Source: Paenibacillus dauci
GTDB taxonomy: Bacteria; Bacillota; Bacilli; Paenibacillales; Paenibacillaceae
Direction of reading: 5' to 3'
Assembly: GCF_000971985.1 (NCBI RefSeq)
Contig: NZ_LAQQ01000001.1
Coordinates: 744,001 to 808,000 of the forward strand
DNA length: 64,000 nucleotides
The notes under the pieces are model-generated. The model was not told the DNA's origin and did not search any database. It worked only from the letters and a program-made list of their open reading frames with translations. The position numbers and the translations under genes were made by a program. Shown piece after piece: positions 46,456 through 55,818 of this stretch; position 1 is the first letter of the stretch, and the number at the start of each line of letters is the position of its first letter.

Positions 46456-46564
46456 GTGGGAGTAGGTGATTATACGTGCTGTTCTTCTAATCAATTGTAT
46501 TGTATTTTGTTTTCAAGGGCTACTAGTGTAAGCACGATTATAATTGATATGGAATATCTTTGGC

Positions 46565-49500
46565 TTACTTATTCAGCAGTCTATAGATCACAACTGCAGT
46601 TTCTTCTTTTGTGATTTTACGCTGGGGTTTGAATTGTCCGTTTTCATAACCGATGAACAGTTCGCCTCCCAGCTTATTAATCGCTGTTTTGGCCCAGTCA
46701 GGAATTGTCTTCTCATCACTGAATGAATATACCGATTGTTCTTCTGCCTGGATAAAACTTTGCAAAATGCTGGCGGCTTCTGCTCTGGTAATAACCCGAT
46801 CCGGCTTGAATGTTCCATCTGGATACCCCTGAATATAGTTCATTTCAGCCGCTTTCACTACATTTGAGGTATACCATTTCCCATCAATATCACTAAACAT
46901 ACCTGATACTGACTGAACAGCAGTCGAACTTTCAAGATCCTGATTTTTGGAACGAAGTAGCATACTTACAAATTCTGCTCTTGTAATTCCAGCTTTGGGA
47001 TTAAATTTACCAGATTCATCCCCGTTCACAATGCCGCGATCAGCCAGATCATTGATCGCATTTTCTGAATACCGGGCCTTCACATCGATAAATCTATTTG
47101 ATGGATAAGCATCATTAGTAGACGAAGGCAGCACATCTAGTGAATCAGGATCCTTGGTTAGGGTATCCAAGCTGTGTTGCTCTATGGTAACCAATGGATT
47201 TAACATACCAGGAAGAACATTGCCTGTTGTTTTTTCTTTTGTTTTGAATGTGACAGTTTGTATTTCCGATTTGATGCCTGCTGCATTCTCGGTCCATACC
47301 TGGATGGTGTATCGATGTGCATCGGACAGATTTTTTAATTCGATGGTTTGCGCTAGTGATCGCTGGAGTTCACTTTGTCCATCAGCGAATACAAATACAT
47401 CTGAAGAACTTCCATACAGAGCTTTGATCGTTGCCGAGGATGTAGTAATATCAGCTGCATCCAATTGGAATGCTGCAAATGGACGGGTCTCAAATGTAAG
47501 CTTGTATAAGTTCCCCAGGATGCCAGTTGAATTCACAGCACGAATCCCGAAATCATTATATGTTGTACTACTTGATAGATGATCAATATATAACTGATTA
47601 TCCTCGGCAGTTCCGATACATTGATCACCATTATATATATTGTAGGACACGGCTCCCTTAAAAGGCTCCCAACCGATTGTCGCTGAATTGTACTGCAGAT
47701 CCAGAAGACTCAGCACGTTGGGGGAAGTTGGTACAGGAGCCCCCTGATAGTCTATCCACCGTCGCTCTGGACTTTCCCCGTTCTTCCCTACAGCGGCAAT
47801 CCCAAAAGAAGATAAAACACCCGCTCCAGGACTGGACAAGCTCACAGTCGTTTCCCTGGTTGTCGCAATGAGTTCCCCATGAGTATTGTAAATACGGTAG
47901 TATAGAGCACCTCGCGCAGGCGAAAAGGTCAATTGAAGATCATTATCTGTATTGGAAGATACTTTTCCTGATTCAGGCGCAAGCGGTATCGTCTGGAATT
48001 GAAGGAAGCTTGAAACAGATTTTCCACTTTCATTGACCGCATATACATTTGCCGAATACATCTTACCAGCGCTTAGATCGCTTAATTCAATCATTGGAGT
48101 TGAGCTTGTATATTCTTTTCCATCCATGACAGCAATATAACTAGCAGCTCCCTGAACAGGTTCAAACTTTATTTTAGCCGAAGTATGGGCAATGTCTTCT
48201 ATACGCAAATCCTGCTTGATCGGCTCTGGCAGTGTAATGAAATTAGCAGTGGCAGCATCCCCTGTACCGAAATCATTAAAAGGTACAACTGAGATCACAT
48301 GTACACTACCCGAATGTAGTCCGGAAAATTCATAACTTGTACGCTCTGTTGTTGCTACCTTTGTACCATCCAGATAAATGTCATACCCTTTGGCACCTCG
48401 TACATCCTTCCATGTATAGGCAGCAGCGTCAGTAGTGATGCTTTTTGAGATCAACTCTGTTGCTGCAGGTAACGTCCACAATGATATATTTTTAAAATGA
48501 CTCTGTCCGGATGTATTGCTTACCGCAATAGAGTAATGATAAGAAGTACCCGAAATCAAATTGTGATCCGTGAAAAGAACGTTTGAACCCGGATACGTCA
48601 CATGGTAATCGTTATAGGTGGTATCTGTAGCCGTTGTATACGTTGCTCCAGTAACGGTGACGATCGGCTGGTTATCACGTTTTACATCGTAGTAGACATC
48701 TCCTGTCACACGATCCCACGAGAGCTGAGCAAAATCGGTACCAACTGCTATTACGTTTAGATGGTCAAGTGAAGGCAATGTCAAAAACGTATATCGACTC
48801 TCCAGACTTTGTCCGGATGCATTCACTGCCTTCATGCTCAATGTATAGGTATGGTTAGGAGTGAGCTGCTCGAATGTACGGCTCGTATTCATACTTCCTT
48901 GCGAGGCTACTACTCCATTTTGGTCGACAAGTTCATATAAGTAGTGCGTAGCAGATTGAACCGATTCTAGTTCTACACGGACCGATGTCTCGGATAATGG
49001 GTAGGCACCCTCCACTTTTGTGACGGCAGGAATAGTCATATAACTGCTGCTTACTGATTCTCCTCTACCGGATACATTAATAGGTGTAATGATGTAGGTA
49101 TATGATGTACCCGGCAATAAATTTGTATCCATAAATGAAGTACTGCCGGCAGGTACATTTATTATTGTCCCTGTTTGCTGGTTGATCACCTCGTAGGTGT
49201 CCTCTGTTCTCGCTGGCAGTATCCCTTGAATACTGTCTGATGAAGCAGAGCCCAAGTGAATAGAATCAGCTTTGAGCTTTTCTGGTAGTGCTTTGATTTT
49301 GATTTCTTTTGAATGTGCATATGACTCATTGCCTGCTGCATCTATTGCAAGCACATGAACGTACCAAACGCCCTGTTTTTCAGCGGATAATGCAATAGAG
49401 AAGTGTTCACTGCCATCGGTCCACTGTGCATTGATATCTGGACGGGTGCTCTGCTGATCTATAACATAACGCACCGATTTTAACGAGCGATCAGCAGCCA

Positions 49501-51331
49501 AAATATCTACATCCACCTGATTAGCCTGCCAATCCGATCCATCTGGTGTAAATGAAATCACCGGGCCTTCTTTGTCGATATTGGCAACTGTGATCGTTTG
49601 CGAAGATGGATTGCCCATCCAGTCATATACTGTAAATGTATAGTCTCCATTCTCTGTTACACTATATGAGGTAACTCCTGATGCCACACTACTTCCATCC
49701 GGAAGCACGGTCTTGGTAATCCATGTATCGGGATCTGAAGCAGATACGTAAATTGTATTGCCGTAACGATTCCATTCACCAGATGCAAGGGAGAGATTCA
49801 GTTCCGGCTTGCTGTTGTCACTTAGAGTAAGATGCTGTGTTGGACCAATATTGCCATTTCTATCTACTGCTGCGATATGTATATAAGGATTCCCGGCCTC
49901 AGGAGATAGGCTCAGCTGGGTCGCGGAAGTTGTAACAGAGCCGGAAGATATCACTGCATTGGCATCATGATCCTGAGTGATAATGTAGCCTGCTATACCG
50001 GAAGTAACTATTGCATGAGTAGGATCTTGAACGGGACCCAGCGATCCATCCTTTAACTGACCTTGAATAGTATACGTATAGTCTGACCCATTATCCACCG
50101 GTGCTGTCCAGGATAAAACAACATTTTTATTCGAAGGAGAAAAGGAATAGCTGAGATTCTCCACTTGGTTCGGTTTCTGCATATCGACAGCGGTATGATC
50201 GGTATAATTCGAATCGTAACCGTCATAGATCTGTTGACCATCGCGGTAGATAATTGCTTTTTGGGCATAGCCAATTTTAAATTCATCCACTTGCATGAGA
50301 CCATTGGTATTTGAGGAAAAGTTAAGAGTTGCACCATACTTGCCCAGGTCATACTGCGTCGTATCCGCAGGAATATCCAGGCTACGGCTATACGTTGTCC
50401 ATTCGGGATGATAGCCTATATCCGACATGCCGGTACCAAAATCTCCATATGGAAAAGTTACAAGTGGATCGCCAGGCTGAAAAACATAGCTCCCGTTACT
50501 CGTCATCCCGGATGTTCCAATCGTTGTATACCAGAAAGAAGAATTGGAAGAGTCCAGAATCAATGATTGCGTAGCAGCCTGATATCTGTAATAAGCTACT
50601 GCCCAGTGCCAATCACTGTTCGCCGAACTCAGTATAGTCAGAAATTCACCGTCAGGCCAATTGGGAGTACCACCATCTACATATACAGGAATCGTTCGAG
50701 GCGTACTTGACGAATTCCCGGGAACAATCGACGTTGTATTTCTAAAACGGACTACCTTTCCACTATGGTCTGTTAATGGAAGACCTTTTTTACCGCGAAT
50801 ATCACCAAATCCGACAGATGTTTGATTAATGGACCCTGAGAGCGAACGCATATCATATTGTGCTTGCAAACGTGCTCCCTGCTGTAGACTGTTTATCGAA
50901 GTACGCGCCAAACTGGAATCACTGGATACGCTGGGATAGTTATATGCGTTCCCCTGACGATTTGTGATAGTATCCATAATTTGTAATGAAGTGCCTTTAT
51001 CCGTAGAGACATAAGACTGGTTACCATTACTGCGGCTACCACCATAATAGGTTGAGAATAGATTGGATTCAAAATTGGTCTTATACAGAACTTCACTGTC
51101 TGGCATAATAACCGAAAAGTCTAAAGACACCGAATTGGTCCCGGCTTTGATAGACGTAATATCAGCTGTAACATTGGCAGCCCGAGCATTCGGAATAGGT
51201 CCGAATACAGAAGATAAAATCAAAATACTCAGGGAGGTCTGCAGTAATTTACGATAAAATATCGGACGTTGGATTTCCTGGCATACAATTGGTCTTGATT
51301 CTTGAACAGCAGCTTTCTTAACAGATTTCAC
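46565..51331 (-). CDS. Giant secreted surface protein with fibronectin-type-III-like repeats and C-terminal SLH domains
   Basis: About 1588 residues. A signal peptide with a long basic N-region ends near ARAAN (about 55 residues in). A beta-rich N-terminal domain of about 300 residues follows, then many fibronectin-III-like repeats joined by phrases such as PGTSYTYIITPINVSG and LTPNHTYTLSMKAVNASG, and finally three SLH domains (about the last 190 residues; ITRAEFVSML, ITRAEAASIL, ITKEETAVVI) that anchor to pyruvylated wall polymer. I see no catalytic motif, so adhesion or matrix binding is likely. GTG at 51331 is preceded by GAAGGAGC at 7 bases. ATG 51418 is in frame but runs through a terminator hairpin. 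Confidence 0.88.
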   Translation of the reverse strand: MKSVKKAAVQESRPIVCQEIQRPIFYRKLLQTSLSILILSSVFGPIPNARAANVTADITSIKAGTNSVSLDFSVIMPDSEVLYKTNFESNLFSTYYGGSRSNGNQSYVSTDKGTSLQIMDTITNRQGNAYNYPSVSSDSSLARTSINSLQQGARLQAQYDMRSLSGSINQTSVGFGDIRGKKGLPLTDHSGKVVRFRNTTSIVPGNSSSTPRTIPVYVDGGTPNWPDGEFLTILSSANSDWHWAVAYYRYQAATQSLILDSSNSSFWYTTIGTSGMTSNGSYVFQPGDPLVTFPYGDFGTGMSDIGYHPEWTTYSRSLDIPADTTQYDLGKYGATLNFSSNTNGLMQVDEFKIGYAQKAIIYRDGQQIYDGYDSNYTDHTAVDMQKPNQVENLSYSFSPSNKNVVLSWTAPVDNGSDYTYTIQGQLKDGSLGPVQDPTHAIVTSGIAGYIITQDHDANAVISSGSVTTSATQLSLSPEAGNPYIHIAAVDRNGNIGPTQHLTLSDNSKPELNLSLASGEWNRYGNTIYVSASDPDTWITKTVLPDGSSVASGVTSYSVTENGDYTFTVYDWMGNPSSQTITVANIDKEGPVISFTPDGSDWQANQVDVDILAADRSLKSVRYVIDQQSTRPDINAQWTDGSEHFSIALSAEKQGVWYVHVLAIDAAGNESYAHSKEIKIKALPEKLKADSIHLGSASSDSIQGILPARTEDTYEVINQQTGTIINVPAGSTSFMDTNLLPGTSYTYIITPINVSGRGESVSSSYMTIPAVTKVEGAYPLSETSVRVELESVQSATHYLYELVDQNGVVASQGSMNTSRTFEQLTPNHTYTLSMKAVNASGQSLESRYTFLTLPSLDHLNVIAVGTDFAQLSWDRVTGDVYYDVKRDNQPIVTVTGATYTTATDTTYNDYHVTYPGSNVLFTDHNLISGTSYHYSIAVSNTSGQSHFKNISLWTLPAATELISKSITTDAAAYTWKDVRGAKGYDIYLDGTKVATTERTSYEFSGLHSGSVHVISVVPFNDFGTGDAATANFITLPEPIKQDLRIEDIAHTSAKIKFEPVQGAASYIAVMDGKEYTSSTPMIELSDLSAGKMYSANVYAVNESGKSVSSFLQFQTIPLAPESGKVSSNTDNDLQLTFSPARGALYYRIYNTHGELIATTRETTVSLSSPGAGVLSSFGIAAVGKNGESPERRWIDYQGAPVPTSPNVLSLLDLQYNSATIGWEPFKGAVSYNIYNGDQCIGTAEDNQLYIDHLSSSTTYNDFGIRAVNSTGILGNLYKLTFETRPFAAFQLDAADITTSSATIKALYGSSSDVFVFADGQSELQRSLAQTIELKNLSDAHRYTIQVWTENAAGIKSEIQTVTFKTKEKTTGNVLPGMLNPLVTIEQHSLDTLTKDPDSLDVLPSSTNDAYPSNRFIDVKARYSENAINDLADRGIVNGDESGKFNPKAGITRAEFVSMLLRSKNQDLESSTAVQSVSGMFSDIDGKWYTSNVVKAAEMNYIQGYPDGTFKPDRVITRAEAASILQSFIQAEEQSVYSFSDEKTIPDWAKTAINKLGGELFIGYENGQFKPQRKITKEETAVVIYRLLNK

Positions 51332-51352
51332 AATAAACGCTCCTTCACGAAA

Positions 51353-51409
51353 ACAAAAAAAGCACCCCGCTGTAGATACCAAAGTATCTACAAGCGAGGT
51401 GCTTCCTCG
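51353..51409 (-). promoter_or_regulatory. Attenuator-like terminator/antiterminator in the SLH-protein leader
   Basis: Minus strand: AAGCACCTCGCT-(t)-GTAGATAC, loop TTTG, GTATCTAC-AGCGGGGTGCTT, then T7, ending about 20 bases before the GTG start. The 5' arm can instead form CGAGG-AAGCA-CCTCG (51409-51395), which would break the terminator. A promoter lies upstream and there is no room for another one after the terminator. Confidence 0.6.
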
Positions 51410-51430
51410 TAACTTCATTTAATTGAGTTT

Positions 51431-51458
51431 ATCATACTGCATTTCTATCAAAATGCAA
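51431..51458 (-). promoter_or_regulatory. Promoter of the SLH gene with an inverted repeat across the spacer
   Basis: Minus strand TTGCAT (51458-51453), 16 bases, TATGAT (51436-51431). TGCATTT and AAATGCA (51438-51444 and 51451-51457) form a perfect 7-bp dyad spanning the spacer, a possible operator. Confidence 0.55.
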
Positions 51459-51614
51459 AGGAAAAAATTGGGGCTCTTGTAGCCAATCTCATCCAGATAT
51501 CATAACTGATAAAAAATCAAATATATATTCAAATCGTTTATCATCTTTTTATAATTTCAAACAGATTAATGATTACAGTGTTTTCTTACAAATTTACTTT
51601 TAACTCTTTATACT

Positions 51615-52532
51615 TTATACTTCCCGCTTATCCTCAGGATCATAAATAATACGCACATAGTCGCTATCCCTGCTATCCATATCTCCGAGAAACATGCGTT
51701 GATGCTCAGGTATTTTCTCATAGGCTTCCCGCAGCTGCTCACGGTTATATTCCGATGGTTCTTCCAGATAGGCATGATAACAGTCCCTGCAGTGCTCCAT
51801 CGCTGTTTTGCCCCCCTGAAGGCGGGTATGCATCTCCTGTAGTTCCGCATATTTATCTGCCGAAGAAGCGGATGCACTACCGGATAGTGTTAGGGTCGCC
51901 AAACCATCAATCTGGATTTGGATAGGCTGATTACAATCGGTAAAAAAGGTTCCGTCTTCGAACAACTCCTGCACTTTATCCATATCCGAGACATGTTCCT
52001 GTCCATCGTGCATCCAATCCACCCGGCCATCCTGATAGACATTCAGATATACAAGGCCATTTTGTTCCAATCCACGGTAAAAAATATAAAATCCACTGCC
52101 ATCGACTGTAGAATATCCGAACTCGTTTTCTATATAAAACGGAACAGCCTTTGGCGCATAGATGATTTTTCGCTGCTGCATAAGCTGCCGTTCCCGTTCA
52201 TGGATCGTATATATATTCGCCGCATCGGGATTCAGTTGATAAATTGTCTGCTGAATATGCGCATAATAAGTCTCGGGGGTGTACAGCCAATCCGCTTTTC
52301 CCACCTTGTAATAGCCCAGCTGGAAAATGGACAGATGCTCTTCGTCAGGAATACGGGTAACGAGCCAACCCTGCTCCAACTTGTTCTTCAACCCATGCAT
52401 ATCCACCAGTTCCCAGCAATTGACCATTCCATCTTCATACACATCTACATTGATCATAAAATAACTGCCGTTATGAATAATACCAGGAACAGTGGTTCCT
52501 TCTATACGCTTGGTACGATAGATTTTGGGCAT
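51615..52532 (-). CDS. Uncharacterised soluble protein with an internal tandem duplication
   Basis: A 305-residue protein without signal peptide or membrane helix. I do not recognise the family. Two similar segments are visible: SYFMINVDVYEDGMVNCWEL (from about 23) and LVYLNVYQDGRVDWMH (from about 157), each followed by a helix with a GxxxxT-like end (EQGWLVT and EDGTFFT). The C-terminal part (about 235-305) is charged, with HCRDCYHAYLEEP. ATG at 52532 follows AAAGGAGT. It is 92 bases downstream of the DUF1405 gene on the same strand. Confidence 0.75.
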   Translation of the reverse strand: MPKIYRTKRIEGTTVPGIIHNGSYFMINVDVYEDGMVNCWELVDMHGLKNKLEQGWLVTRIPDEEHLSIFQLGYYKVGKADWLYTPETYYAHIQQTIYQLNPDAANIYTIHERERQLMQQRKIIYAPKAVPFYIENEFGYSTVDGSGFYIFYRGLEQNGLVYLNVYQDGRVDWMHDGQEHVSDMDKVQELFEDGTFFTDCNQPIQIQIDGLATLTLSGSASASSADKYAELQEMHTRLQGGKTAMEHCRDCYHAYLEEPSEYNREQLREAYEKIPEHQRMFLGDMDSRDSDYVRIIYDPEDKREV

Positions 52533-52624
52533 AAACTTACTCCTTTGCGATCTGCCATATCCTCATTGTTATAATAGCCGACAGTAAAAGAACCGGCTTA
52601 CAACAAAGCAATCTGACACTTGGA

Positions 52625-53263
52625 TTATCTACTGCGGCGCGCGTATCGTGCTTGCCATAGCGCCAGACCACCTACGAATGTAGAAGCTATCGTCAGACAT
52701 ACGGTAAAATTACGTACCTGATCAAGACGCCTCACAAGCTGCTCGGTCAACCATGGATAAATACCCTGACTGTAATCCATATAATCATTTAGCAGCGTCC
52801 AAAGAAGAGCAACGATTAATGATTTCCATCCAAATATGAAAAAGCGGACAAATAGCAGCGACTCTACGGCCATGGCCAGATGGGATACGGTCAGCATCCA
52901 GTCTTCCCATACCAAGGTATCTCCCAGTGCTTGCCCCCAAAAGATCATTGTCACTGCCCATACCCCGTATTTGACGGATGTGACTACTGCCAGTGCTTCC
53001 ATAAGTTTGCGTATTAGCTGTAGCCATCCACTGCGTGGCGGAAACATCAAGAATAACAGGGCAATACTGAAAAATAGACTGGCGGTTGGACTATCCGGCA
53101 CAAAAATAACCATCCAGGACGGCCAGTGCTCCAGCGTATATTCCATCTGCAATCCGTACCATATGTATCCATAAATCGTTCCCAGTGCATTACAAATAAG
53201 CAATAACCACATAAACCTGCGGTCGGTCAGAAACATTTTGCTCCATAAATAAGAAATCGGCAT
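52625..53263 (-). CDS. ypjA: DUF1405 membrane protein (YpjA-like)
   Basis: A 212-residue integral membrane protein with about six helices (for example 16-36, 60-80, 95-115, 130-150) and conserved-looking WYGLQ and NDYMDYSQGIYP loops. In Bacillus ypjA belongs to the qcr-ypjABC-ypjD neighbourhood. ATG 53263 is about 7 bases after AAAGGAG, better than ATG 53269. Function is unknown. Confidence 0.8.
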   Translation of the reverse strand: MPISYLWSKMFLTDRRFMWLLLICNALGTIYGYIWYGLQMEYTLEHWPSWMVIFVPDSPTASLFFSIALLFLMFPPRSGWLQLIRKLMEALAVVTSVKYGVWAVTMIFWGQALGDTLVWEDWMLTVSHLAMAVESLLFVRFFIFGWKSLIVALLWTLLNDYMDYSQGIYPWLTEQLVRRLDQVRNFTVCLTIASTFVGGLALWQARYARRSR

Positions 53264-53391
53264 TCCCATTCTCCTTTGTCTCCATCCGGCAGAATTAATT
53301 CGTACCCCACTCTGCTCCGAACATGCATCATCCTTATTATTTTAAAAGTAAGTAGATGAACAAGCAAGTAATATTGGAACCTGGATACACC

Positions 53392-53425
53392 AAAAAAGTC
53401 TACCGTAGATTACGGCAGACTTTTA
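53392..53425 (-). terminator. Terminator after the IDEAL-domain gene
   Basis: Stem AAAAGTCT-CCGT / ACGG-AGACTTTT with a 5-base loop, then TTTTTTGG on the minus strand. Confidence 0.85.
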
Positions 53426-53453
53426 CAGGATCAAGTGATGTATGTGTGTCATC

Positions 53454-53693
53454 CTAGTGAGATAATGATTTACGTTCATCATGCTCCACTTCTGGCAGTT
53501 CGACTTCAATTGCTGGTGCTAATAAACGCAATTCATTAGTCCACTTTTGAAAAGATTCTTCATCTCTGTCGGCAAGCGCCCGATCAATAAGTGTGTTCAG
53601 TTCCTCAATCCGATGTTCGCGAAGTACTTGGTCCCATACCATCTCAGCTGCCAAACCCAACATGACCTCATAGGTTACTTTCATCTTGTACAT
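53454..53693 (-). CDS. Small IDEAL-domain protein
   Basis: A 79-residue protein. The central segment MVWDQVLREHRIEELNTLID followed by ALADRDEESFQKWTNEL is an IDEAL domain, a short helical element found in Bacillales proteins such as YpiB and the competence regulators. It lacks other domains. I chose ATG 53693 (MYKMKV), 7 bases after TGGAGGTG, over ATG 53720. It follows the carbonic-anhydrase-like gene by 23 bases. Confidence 0.82.
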   Translation of the reverse strand: MYKMKVTYEVMLGLAAEMVWDQVLREHRIEELNTLIDRALADRDEESFQKWTNELRLLAPAIEVELPEVEHDERKSLSH

Positions 53694-53716
53694 AGGGCGC
53701 ACCTCCATAATGCTAT

Positions 53717-54223
53717 TCATGGATTCCTGAACTCTTTTCCTTTATCCACATAGCTCTGTGTAGTCCTGGCCATTCGCTGCAGATCAGCTTCGGTCAGTTC
53801 GCGGATTACACGTGCCGGTGAACCGAGTGCCAGAGTATAAGGTGGAATTTTGTTGTTCTCTGTGACAATTGAACCTGCACCAATTAACGAATATTCACCA
53901 ATCTCTACACCGTTCAGCAAAATGGCACCCATTCCGATCAGTGATCCCTGACCAATCCGGCAGCCGTGAACAATGGCAGAGTGTCCGACGGAAACATCAT
54001 TTTCGATAATCAAGGGGTGAATCTCATGTACATGTCCTACAGCCAGATCCTGTATGTTACATCGGTCTCCGATAATTACCGGAGCAAGATCACCGCGTAG
54101 TACGGCATTAAACCATACGCTGCTGTCCTCACCGAGTGTTACATCTCCGATCAGCTTGGCACCTTCGGCTATGAATGTATTTGTGGGTACAATCGGCCAT
54201 TGATTGTGGTAGGGCAATAACAT
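53717..54223 (-). CDS. Gamma-carbonic-anhydrase-like hexapeptide-repeat protein
   Basis: A 168-residue left-handed beta-helix with repeated [LIV]-G-x4 steps. The probable zinc histidines lie in DLAVGHVHE and VSVGHSAIVHGC. It resembles the YrdA/YtoA group, in which carbonic anhydrase activity is often weak or unproven. ATG at 54223 follows AAGGAGCGG. The 237 bases upstream show no other gene. Confidence 0.88.
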   Translation of the reverse strand: MLLPYHNQWPIVPTNTFIAEGAKLIGDVTLGEDSSVWFNAVLRGDLAPVIIGDRCNIQDLAVGHVHEIHPLIIENDVSVGHSAIVHGCRIGQGSLIGMGAILLNGVEIGEYSLIGAGSIVTENNKIPPYTLALGSPARVIRELTEADLQRMARTTQSYVDKGKEFRNP

Positions 54224-54460
54224 GTTATCCGCTCCTTATCTGGATTTTAACCAAAATACGTGTAAGCGCATCAGTAATTTAACAAAAAAATAGAGAAAAA
54301 ATAATGACAATGCTGTAAACTTCATAAAGCGGCTATTTCTTCCTGTCCGTATTCTCCTGTTGATATGCTTCCATATAGACGAAAGAGCATGGATGATAGT
54401 TGTTTAATCTGCCTCAATCACGCTCATGCTTCCATTTACGCCTATATATCCAGTTATATC

Positions 54461-55039
54461 TTACGACTGAAGATGGTCTGTATTGTTATACAATAGTGCT
54501 TTCCATTCTTCGGCTTCCCGTTCCAGAATAGTCAGTGACAAATTACCGATTCGTTCAGTATGTTGCTCTTTGAGCAGTAAAGTAAACACATGAGACAGAA
54601 AACCACCATGACTGACGACCAAAATATTATGGTTGGGAAACTGCTCCCAGGTCGAATTAAGAAAGTTCATGCCCCGTTCCTGCAGCAGCTCTACTTTTTC
54701 TTGACCCAGTTCCAGTGTCTCCCAGTCTGTACCCCATTTGGCTTCACGTTCTGCCCAAGTGAGCCCTTCTACCTGTCCGAATCCTCGTTCCTTGAGCCTC
54801 TCGTCTGGTTCCAGCAACGGAATATCAAGCCGCTCCGCAATAATCCGGGCTGTTTCATGGGCACGCTGCAGACTACTGGAAATCATATGATCCCAGTGAA
54901 TGTGCTCTACCGCTAACCGTTCGGCCAGCCGGGCTGCCTGTCTCCTCCCTTCTTCATTAAGTGGGATATCGCTGTGACCCTGAATACGCCCCAGCGCATT
55001 CCAGTCGGTCAAGCCGTGTCTGATCAAACCAATCCGCAT
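54461..55039 (-). CDS. Histidine phosphatase family protein
   Basis: A 192-residue phosphoglycerate-mutase-like phosphatase with the full RHG signature LIRHGLTDWN, SSSLQRAHETA, and the second histidine in LVVSHGGFLSHV. Candidate substrates include alpha-ribazole phosphate and small sugar phosphates, but none can be read off. ATG 55039 (MRIGLIRHG) matches family starts; the ribosome binding site is only AGGAAG close by. Confidence 0.85.
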   Translation of the reverse strand: MRIGLIRHGLTDWNALGRIQGHSDIPLNEEGRRQAARLAERLAVEHIHWDHMISSSLQRAHETARIIAERLDIPLLEPDERLKERGFGQVEGLTWAEREAKWGTDWETLELGQEKVELLQERGMNFLNSTWEQFPNHNILVVSHGGFLSHVFTLLLKEQHTERIGNLSLTILEREAEEWKALLYNNTDHLQS

Positions 55040-55191
55040 CTTCCTGTTACACCCTTCCTCCAACTGCTCACGCCTATTGCGATCGCTGCTATGTATTGGC
55101 TGTGAATAAATACAGCTTAACACAAATAAAAGCCTATAGGCATCGGTCCAATTACGGAATTTGCCTGCAGGCTCTGTATCTTTGTATTTAA

Positions 55192-55818
55192 TTATTGATG
55201 TTTGGTACGGGCCAGCCAGCGCAGGGAGACCAGCGCCAGCAGCATACCGACAAGAGATAGAATCATCCAGTACTGCGGATGACTCGGATTCATCGGAATC
55301 ACCAGCGGATCAATTAATCCCCGTTCTGATCCGGCAAAATGAAGCGATGAATAGACGACCGTATTATCATCGCCTGTAGCCACTGCTGTCGGTACAATAC
55401 CGCTTACCCTCTCGGGCTGTGGCTGCTGCTCGAACGTGCCTGTCATATCGAGTGTCAAGTAAATGGAACTGCAAATAAAGACCGCAATAAGCGAAGACAT
55501 CCAGACGGATAACCGGCGGCGGAACAGGCGTGAGATAGGTCCACGCTTAACATCGGTCTGTACCAGCCACGGTGATTCGGCATAAATCCGGTCCATTACA
55601 TTCCGGTTTATATTTTCGGCGCGGATTGTCATGGTCGGCATCTCTTCCAGTTGTGCTGCTTCTGCCTGAATCAGTTCATGACTTTCTCTCCACACTTCAA
55701 ATTCTGTCGCGCAGTCAGGACACTCCCGAACATGTTCGTCCAGTGCCAACCGGCGTGGATCATCCGGCATCAGGTCCCAATAGATCCCGAACAGCTCTTC
55801 GGCCTCTCTGCAATTCAT
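55192..55818 (-). CDS. Zinc-finger anti-sigma factor
   Basis: A 208-residue membrane protein. The N-terminal zf-HC2/ZAS domain has HVRECPDCATEF (H-x3-C-x2-C) and an upstream MNCREAEELF. Membrane helices lie at about 105-125 and 183-202, with an outside domain between. Its ATG overlaps the sigma factor stop by 4 bases. It should hold the ECF sigma inactive at the membrane until an envelope signal arrives. Confidence 0.92.
   Translation of the reverse strand: MNCREAEELFGIYWDLMPDDPRRLALDEHVRECPDCATEFEVWRESHELIQAEAAQLEEMPTMTIRAENINRNVMDRIYAESPWLVQTDVKRGPISRLFRRRLSVWMSSLIAVFICSSIYLTLDMTGTFEQQPQPERVSGIVPTAVATGDDNTVVYSSLHFAGSERGLIDPLVIPMNPSHPQYWMILSLVGMLLALVSLRWLARTKHQ

Noticed and set aside
51332-51418. 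Upstream ATG start for the SLH protein
   Set aside because: No ribosome binding site and the added codons are the terminator hairpin; GTG 51331 has a proper ribosome binding site.
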